From contig CM021322.1 in the NCBI GenBank assembly GCA_010645155.1, positions 13,184,360-13,248,359 on the forward strand: a DNA stretch of 64,000 nt, in the 5' to 3' direction. The notes under the pieces were generated by a model that saw only the letters and a program-made list of their open reading frames with translations, searched no databases and had not been told where the DNA came from. This document shows, piece after piece, positions 1 through 9,039 of this stretch. Each line of letters begins with the position of its first letter. The stretch's first letter is position 1. Both the position numbers and the translations under genes were made by a program. The stretch comes from Tigriopus japonicus. Lineage: Eukaryota; Arthropoda; Copepoda; Harpacticoida; Harpacticidae.

Positions 1-680
1 CAGTTCTTAAAAGAAATTCAAATCAGGTAGACAAAACGTCAATTTAATGTGCTTCAAAGTAGTGTGGCGTTTCTTTTGTGAAGTAATACTGCGACGGAGG
101 AGGAAGGTCAGTTCCAAGCGTCGAAAATGATGTTCCAAAGGGAAACCTGTCCCAAAGCCTTAAGACTTTGAGTGGCCAAAAGTCACCAAAGAGCTGGGAT
201 GGACAAAAAGCAACAATGCACACACAATAAAAAGAGTCTTTTTCTACAATTGATGACTGAGTAAAAAACATGCGAGGTCTTTTCTTTTTGAATAGAAATA
301 AAAATCAATTGAATGAGGGGAAAATGGGAAAATCGCGCAAGATTATGAATTTACAACACAATGCTGGTCCAATGAAGACATTAAACAAGACCTGGATGGA
401 TCTTATTCGTAAGAGAGCAATGTGGTTGAGAGAAAGAGACAGAATTGAGAAATCAAAAAGACAAAAACTGTCAATGTACACGGAAGAGGATTTGATTTGA
501 CTAAGATGTTGACTCCTGCGTCCAGAATCATTTCTGGATCGATTGGTTGGTTGGTAAGTAAACAAACAAACATGGCAAAAAGAAACGGAATGGCCCTCTT
601 CTATTGACAATAAAAAGATATAAGGGTGAGTGAGTAGCATTGGGGGATATTGTAGGGGTAGAGGGAAGTTATGTTTCTAT

Positions 681-769
681 ATAAACTCGATTTAAACGCA
701 CACACACATATTCACATTGAAGGCAAGCGCTCTTCAATCTTAGAGGTTTCTCATCAACATGCTTTTTGG
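681..769 (+). promoter_or_regulatory. Candidate TATA promoter with mini first exon
   Basis: TATATAAA lies near 681-689. About 70 bases later comes ATG CTT TTT G followed by the near-consensus donor GTAAGA at 770. A TATA box, a short leader and a very short first coding exon is a layout common in arthropod secreted and cuticle genes. The best downstream acceptor (tctctcatctacag at 1130) leads only to a short frame, so no gene is established. Confidence 0.2.
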
Positions 770-1774
770 TAAGAAAGCTACAAAACCTGTGGTTTTTCTC
801 AGTTTTCAAAGGCCACAAAGACCTTGGATCATGAATATATAACTTCGAAAAATATACAGAATAACTTGGGCACGACCTTTTAAAGAATGGCCTGGAATCT
901 TAGCAAAAATAGCAGCTACTAGAGGGCATGGGCACTTGGATGAGGCCAGGATGTGTGTGAGTGTAAGTCTATATATGTGGTCCACTTGGTGGAACATCCT
1001 TCCTCCACGACAACCACCCATCAACCGCTTCAAAAGATTGGAGAACTCCAGAGACGCAGAGGAAGAGAACCAACCTTATTTGAGTCTCTTTGAGTCTCCA
1101 TCTTTTGTCTCTCATCTACAGAAAAGGCCATGAATTTTCATCCCCAGGAAAGTGGCAATCATCCCTAGGGATGTCGGATCTTGTTGCTCTTTGTTTATTG
1201 TCGCCTGCAATGAGAGCGAATCTAGGGCTGGTTGAAAATGGTGTATTGTTCTTGTTTGTATAGACACTTTTGATGATAGGAAATTAGGTACATTGGCGGT
1301 TGCTGTTGTTTTCTTTCTGTCTGTTTTGTTCGGGCAGTAAAAGTACGGGAAGTAGATTTTGTTCCTTGAAACTCTTGAAAGATGTAAAAGAAAGAATGAA
1401 AAAAATCTACGAGTGTAGAAGTTACGGGTGGATGTATGCGTGTGTATGTGCTTACGAACAGAGACACATGTACATGTGTAGAAAATAGTCATCCTAGTAT
1501 TGAATTTAACAATGGCGAGTCTTGAGCGTTCCTGTGGTGTAGGCTGGTTTGAACCAACTTTGCTTGTGAGACGGAAAGAAGAGGGGGTGAAAGGAGAAGG
1601 AGAGAAACGGGTTCGGGACCATGGAGACAAGAATGGTTCCTTGTGGAACGCCTTCTTGAAATTGACGATAAGGAAGAGCCGAGAATGCCACGGCTACTTG
1701 AGGAAGAACTTAGGAACTTGGGTGCATATTGGTTCGCAATCCTTCAGGCGAAAAGTGAAGAATAGGAACACCGA

Positions 1775-1775
<1 letters not shown>

Positions 1776-1809
<34 letters not shown>

Positions 1810-1885
1810 GGTGGTGGTGGTGGTGGTGGTGGTGGTGGTGGTAGTAGTAGCAGTAGAAGTAGTGGTAGAAGAAGAAGTAGTAGTG
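1776..1885 (+). repeat. Compound trinucleotide repeat (TTG)n-(TGG)n-(TAG)n
   Basis: About eleven TTG units run directly into about eleven TGG units and then imperfect TAG/AAG units. Translated frames here are poly-Leu, poly-Trp or poly-Gln and are artefacts of the repeat. Confidence 0.95.
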
Positions 1886-2156
1886 TTGGTGAGTCTAGTA
1901 ACGGACAGGGAAAGATAGTCATGTTTTCAAAATGAAGATTCTCGATGAGCGGGAGAAACGATTCTTTTATAGAATTTCGGACTTGTTAAAATATTTTTTT
2001 TGCGACATTCACAAGGTAATTATGAGCGATTATTTTTCATGTTGAGATCACTTGAGTTGGTCAATTACACTGCAGCAGCTCACACACAGACATCAATCAA
2101 ATCGCGGTGATACGGTTTGGAGAGAAAGATAGAGATAACTAGTAATGAAATGGCTA

Positions 2157-2180
2157 TTGTTGTTGTTGTTGTTGTTGTTG
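2157..2180 (+). repeat. (TTG)8 microsatellite
   Basis: Eight perfect TTG units within low-complexity DNA 3' of TGIF. Confidence 0.95.
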
Positions 2181-2832
2181 ATAATGTGGAGGAAGAGCAA
2201 GAGACCGGGTTCCAAGGGAGGGGAAAAATGGGGGAAACGAAGGGGGAAGGATTATTTTTGATATTGTTTGTTCAATCGATTTGCATTTCTTCAAACAGGG
2301 ATCGACGACGGGAGGTTTGGTATGGTACAAAGTGAATTTGATACAAGTGGTTTCTTGGACTGTTAAGGGGAATTTTCGTTGCAAGAGTAAGTGAGGGTAG
2401 GAGAACAACTCTTTCATATAGATATATATTCTTTTTATAAACAAGGGATGTAGAAGGGTCGAGATGAATGTCCAATAAAATCTTTGAATTGGTAACAGCT
2501 GATTGTTGGTTAATTGCCTGACTCCTGATTCATAAATGGAGGAAAAAGGGGTTTGTTGTGTGATGAATCGTTACAATCAATACGTACGATGGGGCCGGCA
2601 ACTGGGCAATGAACTGGTTTTACGTTAATGCTTATTACTCTGTAGCAAACTCCAAATCATAATGTCGGCTGCACTTTGGCTCAAATGAGGGGCGATCGGG
2701 GTGTTTCTCTATCTACACTCTTCAACTACATGTTTGTGTGTGCGAATGTGTGATATTCTTTATACGGCATCCATCGGCGCAATGGACCGAAAGAATGATC
2801 CTCTTCATTTAAAAACAATATTCTTTTTCTTT

Positions 2833-2952
2833 TCATTTTCTTGAGGCATTAAACAAACTAGCTCCTTCCCATCCTCCAGGGGTGGAGAGGCGGAGAAATC
2901 CATCCGAATGTAGTGGATTCGCCGTCGTTGAGGACGTGAAGAACTTTGGGGA
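2833..2952 (-). CDS. TGIF: TGIF coding exon 4 (alternative C-terminus, 39 residues)
   Basis: A strong acceptor (cttgttttgctag) at 2953 opens a phase-0 frame of 39 codons and a TGA at 2835-2833. It reads [14 protein letters not shown] and ends SLFNASRK. The phase matches the exon 3 donor exactly. I know no family counterpart for this tail, so it rests on splice signals, phase and raised G+C. No canonical AATAAA follows within about 300 bp; a TATAAA variant lies at 2764-2759. Confidence 0.6.
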   Translation of the reverse strand, partial: SPKFFTSSTTANPLHSDGFLRLSTPGGWEGASLFNASRK

Positions 2953-5900
2953 CTAGCAAAACAAGTATTGTGGAGAGCAAGAAGAGATAGTGTTCCACGC
3001 GACACCATCCCAACGCCACCCTTGGGACGACCAGGAGCGTCAATCAAACGAAATGGACCCATCTCATGTTCCACTCACCTCCCTTTGGCAGGTAAGCTGG
3101 CTGGCTGGTTGCTTGGTTGGTTAGTTGGCTGATGGCTGATTAAGCTGGCTGGCTGGTTCAGGGGTGTCTTTGAGGTCGCCTCCCTTGGTTTTAGGCACAC
3201 ACTTGGCCGGGCTGGTTGGTTCTCACCGAGAGCATCTCCTCCCTTTGGATGGCCACCTCGCACAACATGTGCAACATGGTGAACTTCTCTCGCTCCAGCT
3301 CGGGAGGGGTAGGAGGGGGAGTGACTTCGGAGGAGTAGGCGTGATCTGGTGCGTTTCTAAAACCCACCAAGGATGACTTGAAGGTGGGACTGGTCTTGGA
3401 CATGTCCAAAGGCAGATCAGTGGTCTCCGGGTTATAAGTTACCCGAGATAAGGCAATCCGCTTGCTTGAAGGCGGTTGTGACGAGAGTGGGGAGGTGGCA
3501 GCAGCTGCAGTGAGGGAGGGGGTAATGGCTAGTGGCGTGGTGATGGCCTTTATGGGCGAGGCCTGAGGTGAGTCCATGGGAGACTGCTCTTGGGAAGTGA
3601 AGTTACAATTACCATCGGAGCAACCACAGGGACATTTGGCCATGATGTTTCGAACACAAATGGAGGTAGCTGTTCCATCGTTCATAACTGGAGGTCGAGG
3701 ATAGTCCCGACCTCCAAAGCCCCCACTCCCACTGCTGCTATCCTCGTTGCAAGACATCTCAGAATCAGATTCGTCTTCGCGGTTGTCATCTGTGTCATCT
3801 GTGCCTCGGTACATGGTGATGGACTCGGCAATCTCTTGGTCGCTCGTCTTGCCCGCATTGATTGTATTGGCCCAATGGTTATTTCGAGCGTCCAAAGACA
3901 CCGACGAGTTGGAGTTACTGACCACGTTGGCTAATGCCCCATTGGTGGGTACTTTCTTACCCCTGCGAGAGATGGTGTACCTGCCTGGGTCATTTCCCTC
4001 ACGGCGGATCATTTCCGGAAGGATTCGACGCCTGGCATTGATGAACCAGTTGCACACCTGAGAACAAACCCAATCAAAACTCGTCAATGCGGGCCAATTC
4101 TTCGCTCGCCACGAATGGACATCTAATTGATTCTTACCTGCAGGAGTGTTAACCCGGACTCATTGGCCAGGAGAGCCTTCTCGCTGTCATTGGGATAGGC
4201 ATTGTAGCGATGCTCGAAGAGCCATCGCTTCAACACCTTGATCGACTCCTTGGGCAGGTTTCCTCGGCGTTTCCTCGCCGTTGGTGGTCTCGGTCGTGAA
4301 TACTCTTCAGATGAGGAGTGCTCATCCGTGGATGAACTTGGATAGCGTTCACGAACTAAACGAAAAGAAAAGAGAGGGTTGATTAATCAACTAATCAATT
4401 AATTGAATAGAAACTGGCGACAAAGACATACAATCACGCCGAATTTCACGCACAGGGAGGTGGAAAAGAATGCCGCCGTTCGACGGATGGAAAAGGCACC
4501 CACCCCTTCTTCTACCTCCCTTTCCCCTTTAGCATTTTCAAGTCCATTCATTCCCACCCCTCTTAAGATCCCGATTTGAAGGTACTCTTGATCTACCTTT
4601 CCTCCTCAGCTTGGACATTCCACCGAGAGAAGTTTTCAAATGGCAGCTCAGGAGGAAAATGGTAAAGCATACCCAATCCACGGGCACTTGCTCTTTTTGT
4701 TTACCAAAGCTGTCTCCAAGCTGCCACAGCTTTCCCTCAAAAAATGACAGCCGACAGCTTGGGTACGTTAAAGAGCACAGCTTTCCGACGCCGCAGCTGG
4801 CCATTGCGTTCAAGAGGAAAGGGAGATAGAGAGAGGGAAGCTACCCTTCTGAGTGTCATTCTATATCAAATCTGTTGTGGACGCAAATTACGTCAAACTT
4901 GAAAGGGTTGAAAACCCGTAAATTTAGGGCTATTTCGTAAAAGATTGGCTAAAACGAATTGAGACTCGAGGTCGCTACTCGTCAAAATTCTTGGCCCTTT
5001 AGGTACCAAACAACGTCCGAGCTTAAGAGTGCAAAATCCTGGGGGATTAGCCCCCTGCTTTGACCAACACAAATGGCACGGACACACCATTAATGCCAGG
5101 ATAATAAATTCACCGGCTTCTGCTCTCCGGTATTGTCTCAAGTATCAAGGCGACACAAGGACAACATTGTTTCGTCGAGCTCGGCTCAAACCAGAGTCAG
5201 GGGAGCATGGTCATATCTTGATGACATACCATTGGCTACGCCAACCAAGAAAAGTCGTTGGGAAGCTCTGGGGACAATGCTCCTGCCAACGCTACCATCG
5301 TGAAGGCACCTTCCTGGCCATCCTGTTGTACCGAAGGTGTTATCTTTGGGAAGGAAATTGCCCGATGGTGACCCCGACGGATGGGTGCGAAAGTAATGGT
5401 TTTATTTGTTGACAGTGGCTCTACCAAGTGCAGTTGAACGACAATCGAGGGATGAATACAGTCCGCACCATGTAAGCCCCCTCCATACATACATACATGT
5501 ACATGTTCCGCAAATCCTTAGCCTGCCACTAACTTGGACAAACAGAGTGTTGATCCCTGGATGCAAGTGTAAATAGAAGGAGGAAGGTAGAGCCAAATAT
5601 AGAATCTCGAGCATTTTTCAATGCACACGACGATGAACCTTTCCTTACCCCTGGTTGAGAATCTTCATCCTTTTACTTTATATCTAGCTAGATCTCTGAT
5701 CAATCTTAGTTTTGGCTTTTGAAGTGTAATCAGGCAAGATGGGATCAGTCCGTTGTCGTGACTTTGGAGAGACTGTCGTCGCCCTCATGGCCGACCGACC
5801 CCTGCTTGGAAAAGGCAGTGCAATGTCAAAACCCCAAAGTGCATGCATGCATACTCAGTCAACTGGTTGGCCAGTCATTGGTACTCAGTAGTTGTTGAAG

Positions 5901-7586
5901 ACTAGCCCCATCTCCCTAGTCCTCCTCTCAGTCTCTCTTGGTGACTTCAATCCAATGACAAAGAGCCAATTGGTGTTATCATCAATGCAGCCCAGCTTGG
6001 GCCAGAAAACCATTGAGTCAAGATGCTATCGCTTTGCTTGTTATTCTAGCCTGAGTCTGAGAACCCTTTTCTCGGGATCGATCACTCAAGTGCAACATAG
6101 AGATGACACTCTAGTTGTCTAGCGCCTTTTACAGCTTTGGTGCGAGTGAAAAGTCAGAATCATTACCTAGAAAGCCGACTGAAACATTGACCAAGGCATC
6201 TGTATTCTGCATGCAGGGAAGGGGTGCTCACACCTCCTCACCCTAAACTCCATCTCATCTTGGCCCCAGAAATGTCAGGGGTATAAAACAAAATCTGCTT
6301 CTCTCCTCCTCAGAGTTGAGAGCTCTCCTCCTCTCTCTGCCCGTAGAGTCTTTATTCAAGTGCTGTCCTTTCCCTCTCTTTTTGACAGAACCGCGTGGAA
6401 CCTACAAAAGAGACTGGCTTCCTCGACTCTTCTCTCTCTCTCTTTTTCTCTGCTCCTTTCTGAGAATTTGCTGTCAAAGGAGGGAAAATTTGCTGAACAT
6501 CTGATATTAAATTTGACTTTCCTGCGCTCTGCCAGGAGTGACTCAAGGGGAATTTTAAGTAATTGGAGACTGCTCCTGAGCCAAACACTCATGGCCAACC
6601 GAGAAAGGAGCATCAGAGATCCTTTGTACATGAATACATCCACACACACTGGTTGGCTTGAACTTGAAGCTGAACAAATTACAATCAGCACAATTTGACC
6701 CGATTTCTCATGCTTTTAATTGGCATTGTGTGCAGCCAAAACTCGTTCCTTGAGATTAATAACTAGTTGGCTCACTGGCCAGGCTGACTACGCGTTTTCA
6801 CTTGGGTGGATGTTCCCAGGCCGAAGATCATCATTAGTGTATGTGTCAATAGCTGACAGCAAACCAAACCAATTGATAATGTAAACATGTCTCTCTTTTT
6901 CTCCAGAGTGTTTGATGTCCGGACTCGACTCGACTCCCAAGAACGACGAAGTGAGTGAGGGCAGAATATTCCATGACTTCATGATTTGCAATATTGGATA
7001 GGCCAGCCAAAGGCTGCAATGGCCCCAAAGTTCAAAAAGATAAACAAACACAATGGATATCTGCTGGACGCCAAGAGAGGTGGAGCAAGGAGTCGGGCAA
7101 CGCATGTGTATGCATACTCGCCAAACCCTCTATCACTAATGAAGGCCAGTCGCATTTGTGGGTGGATGAGGTCCCCCCAGTCATGAGGATTGAACTCCAG
7201 AGCCCTGACACATAACATTCTCCATCTAGACCGGTTCACTTGGGTGGGAGATGGGGAAACAAAGTGGGCTTCAATCGATAGCTCAAGAAAATTGGGGGCA
7301 GCTCTGATTTATGATTGTTTTACGGAATCTGTCGCTGACTTGAAGCCGGCTCCACTCGAGAGTTTTAGCCAGCCGAGTGAGTGTCAATAATTGATCAATG
7401 ACGGAAATTATGGCAACACAACTTACACATGGTGACCGATGTCGAGGAAGAGCGTCCGCGAGAAGAACTGGGGGGTAATGTTGATGTTGGAGTTGTTGTG
7501 GCTGTTGGTGCTGTGGGTCCACCGGGCAACAACGCCAATGTCAATGGTTCATCCAGGGTCTCGGTTTGGGGTTGAGCTTGGATCAT
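2833..7586 (-). CDS. TGIF: TGIF-family TALE homeobox transcriptional repressor (join 7586-7427, 4355-4138, 4057-3227, 2952-2833)
   Basis: The four exons chain in phase with GT-AG introns and encode 442 residues. The TALE homeodomain spans about residues 80-142: a basic lead-in ([12 protein letters not shown]), helix 1 ending HRYNAYP with the three-residue TALE loop extension, and helix 3 [11 protein letters not shown] at 127-137 with the DNA-contacting Asn at 133. It is followed by [11 protein letters not shown], which is diagnostic of TGIF rather than Meis/Pbx/Irx. C-terminal to it are an acidic Ser-rich region (about 210-236), a Cys cluster (268-277), Ser-Pro sites (285-294), PLDMS (342-346, a CtBP-type motif), TPPPTPPE (372-379) and a conserved Leu helix (about 388-398). 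Known for the family: a nuclear repressor that binds DNA and Smads and recruits CtBP, Sin3 and HDAC. The ATG at 7586 is preceded in its frame, in unspliced DNA, by a TGA at 7649-7647. A spliced N-terminal extension is possible. Family identity is very secure; both termini are less so. Confidence 0.95.
2953..3226 (-). other. TGIF: TGIF intron 3 (274 bp, possibly retained)
   Basis: It begins GTGAGA and ends tgctag. It contains a GGTT/GGCT-rich tract and a perfect 18-bp direct repeat at 3093-3110 and 3141-3158. Retention would give a 414-residue protein ending in GQVCA. Confidence 0.6.
3227..4057 (-). CDS. TGIF: TGIF coding exon 3 (recognition helix and repression region)
   Basis: It starts immediately after a tctcag acceptor with [11 protein letters not shown]. 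It carries the rest of the homeodomain, the SRRGKK tail, the acidic region, the Cys cluster, [13 protein letters not shown] and the Leu helix, ending EEMLS. The donor TCG|GTGAGA is at 3227/3226. If that donor is not used, the frame runs 11 more residues to a TAA at 3193-3191. Confidence 0.95.
4058..4137 (-). other. TGIF: TGIF intron 2 (80 bp)
   Basis: This short GT-AG intron splits the homeodomain between Gln126 and Val127. It begins gtaaga and ends ttctcag. Its downstream end is open in frame with exon 3 but is clearly excluded by the conserved TGIF sequence on both sides. Confidence 0.93.
4138..4355 (-). CDS. TGIF: TGIF coding exon 2 (first two homeodomain helices)
   Basis: The acceptor is a pyrimidine-rich tract ending gtttag at 4356 and the donor is CTGCAG|GTAAGA at 4138/4137. 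The 218 bases encode residues 54 (split) to 126: a Ser/Glu-rich linker, then [16 protein letters not shown], then [15 protein letters not shown]. These match the start of TGIF homeodomains closely. The intron falls just before the recognition helix. Confidence 0.95.
4356..7426 (-). other. TGIF: TGIF intron 1 (about 3.1 kb)
   Basis: This is a GT-AG intron between the N-terminal and first homeodomain exons. I see no exon-like chain within it on either strand. It contains a 12-bp perfect palindrome at 5682-5693 and CT-rich tracts near 6300-6470. First introns of homeobox genes often hold enhancers, but nothing here proves that. Confidence 0.7.
7427..7586 (-). CDS. TGIF: TGIF coding exon 1 (N-terminal 53 residues)
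   Basis: This exon encodes a low-complexity Pro/Thr/Ser-rich N-terminus beginning [14 protein letters not shown]. It ends ATG T|GTAAGT at 7427, a near-consensus donor, leaving one base that completes a Phe codon with exon 2. A possible acceptor (ccgcag) lies at 7600, so the exon may really start at 7599. The phase match to exon 2 and the open frame support it. The homeodomain does not depend on it. Confidence 0.75.
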
Positions 7587-7882
7587 GAGCACTGGTGAAC
7601 TGCGGATACGGATTCCGTGACACTGATGACACTCGTGGCACTGATGTCAGTCACTTCTTGAGTCGAGGGTCAAAGTTGTAGACCTTAATGTGTTGTTCAA
7701 CTTGGGTGATTTGGGAGTCGTATCAAGATACCACAACGCTGACAGCTGGTCCAAGAGGTGTCCAAGGTGCTTAGCCAGCGTCTCGGAGGCGTGTTGAGTA
7801 CACTGGTCCACTTTTGAAACTGTTTCAGGTTCCACTTTGGAGACGTTCTACGTTTGGTTGGCTGTTTGTTCTCTGGCCTTAC

Positions 7883-8054
7883 TTAAGAAGCAGAAGTAGT
7901 TGTATTTGACACTTTAGCTGCGTAGAACCGCGTAGAGCTTGGCTTCCACAAGAACCGTGTTCGCCGTTTGTTTTGATCCCACAGTCAGTTGAGAGAATAA
8001 GTGTTTGGGAGCGTCTTGTGAGTACGTGCAACTCCTGAGCACTGCACGGCCGAA
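7883..8054 (-). other. TGIF: Candidate upstream TGIF exon (5' UTR or N-terminal coding)
   Basis: A very strong acceptor (ctttccctctgtttag) precedes 8054 and the donor TTCTTAA|GTAAGG is at 7883/7882. The 172 bases contain no ATG, which fits a leader exon. They are also open for 56 codons in the one frame that joins, with correct phase, both the preceding candidate exon (ending at 8134) and TGIF exon 1 if that begins at 7599. The translated sequence (starting RPCSAQELHV) has no known domain. UTR and coding use are both possible. Confidence 0.45.
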
Positions 8055-8133
8055 CTAAACAGAGGGAAAGATGACTACAGCTCAGATCCAAGCACAAAAA
8101 GGGAGACACTCACACACTCACTCAGTCACTCAC

Positions 8134-8386
8134 CCATACGCATGCACCACCAAGGCAGTCGGTCGCACATCCACAGAAGCAGTGACAGAGAAAGAGAGAG
8201 AGAGACGTGATCAAGCAAGCTCTTGAGACAACCGGTGCTCCAAAGCCCATCAGCACGTTCGGGTCTCAGGCAACTGAGCCATGTTGTGGCCGTCCGTGCC
8301 TCTTTCGGATCGAGGAGTCCATTTGTCCGTCTTTCGACGCGCGTCCACCCGATACCTCGCTGTTGCTGGGCAAAAAAATACTCCAT
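8134..8386 (-). other. TGIF: Candidate first TGIF exon with in-phase ATGs
   Basis: It ends at a good donor, TATGG|GTGAGT, 79 bp before the acceptor of the next candidate exon; that spacing matches the 80-bp intron 2. ATGs at 8386 and 8170 are in phase with the downstream chain and would add 146 or 74 residues before the exon 1 Met. The encoded sequence is partly the translation of a CT microsatellite (SLSLSLS), which argues for untranslated leader. The transcription start is unknown. Confidence 0.35.
8190..8205 (+). repeat. (AG)n microsatellite in the TGIF leader region
   Basis: A short AG run, CT on the gene strand, lying inside the candidate first exon of TGIF. Confidence 0.85.
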
Positions 8387-8800
8387 TGCACCTCAAACTT
8401 CGAGGCAGCAGCTGCTTGACGGACGGATGAACGAGGAGGACGACGCCGCTCAAATTCACATCTGACCAGCTGTCCCGGCAACTGGCTGCTGTTCACTCGG
8501 GTTGCCCGTGGAGTAGTTCCTCTTCTCCGCTCGAGGATTGAAGCAAAGGGTAGGGGGAGGACGTACGTCAATTCAAGTCAATGAAGGAACTCGCTCGGCG
8601 CCGCTTGCGAATCCGTAGTCCCTGAGTTGGACTTGTCAGATGTGGATGGCCAACGGGCCAGCGTCAGCCCAAAGCCCGAGGAATTTCAAATGACAAAGGC
8701 TCGCCCGCGTTGCTCTTGGCTGTCAGTCTAAGCCATGCCATCCGTGAGAGAGCGTCTCAAGCACATGGACTCACAACAGAATGAGGATTAGTTTGAGCGC
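8240..8800 (-). promoter_or_regulatory. CpG-rich probable TGIF promoter region
   Basis: This tract is visibly richer in CG dinucleotides than its flanks and lies directly upstream of the candidate first exon. No TATA box in the expected minus-strand position is obvious. The assignment rests on composition and position only. Confidence 0.35.
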
Positions 8801-9010
8801 GCAAAGAGGGAAGCAGGCACGCAGGCAGGCACGCTCGGAGGAACACTAGCAGTATTCCCAGGCGAGAACCTCTCTCAAAGTCCAGACATTAAGCGATGCA
8901 TCTATCGTCTTCAGACGAAACTAGCTTGGACACTCCGAGAGAGCTCTTCAACTCTTATGAACAATGAGAGGGGAACTTGAATTCCCCGATGAAAATGCAT
9001 CAAGATACGG

Positions 9011-9039
9011 CGAGAATATATATCAAAGATATATTCTCG
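9011..9039. repeat. Perfect 11-bp inverted repeat with 7-nt spacer
   Basis: The arms cgagaatatat (9011-9021) and atatattctcg (9029-9039) are exact reverse complements around atcaaag. It lies upstream of the CpG-rich tract of TGIF. It could be a dimeric factor site, a hairpin or a chance structure. Confidence 0.75.

Larger units (their letters stand above)
1..2832. other. Region downstream of TGIF without a supported gene
   Basis: It contains the two TTG repeats, a TATA candidate near 681 and AT-rich filler. A 58-codon basic frame at 324-500 (plus) with a good start context was noted but lacks other support. Confidence 0.6.

Noticed and set aside
1112..1630. 172-codon minus-strand frame
   Set aside because: Low-complexity and repeat-derived composition, no domain and no splice support. 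A frame of this length is expected by chance in 64 kb.
1710..1922. Frames with poly-Gln/poly-Pro or poly-Leu/poly-Trp
   Set aside because: They are translations of the TTG/TGG microsatellite in several frames at once.
7645..7852. Open minus-strand frame of about 66 codons just upstream of TGIF exon 1 (starting NVSKVEPETV)
   Set aside because: It has no ATG and no plausible acceptor after its upstream stop. The in-phase route through 8054-7883 explains the region better.
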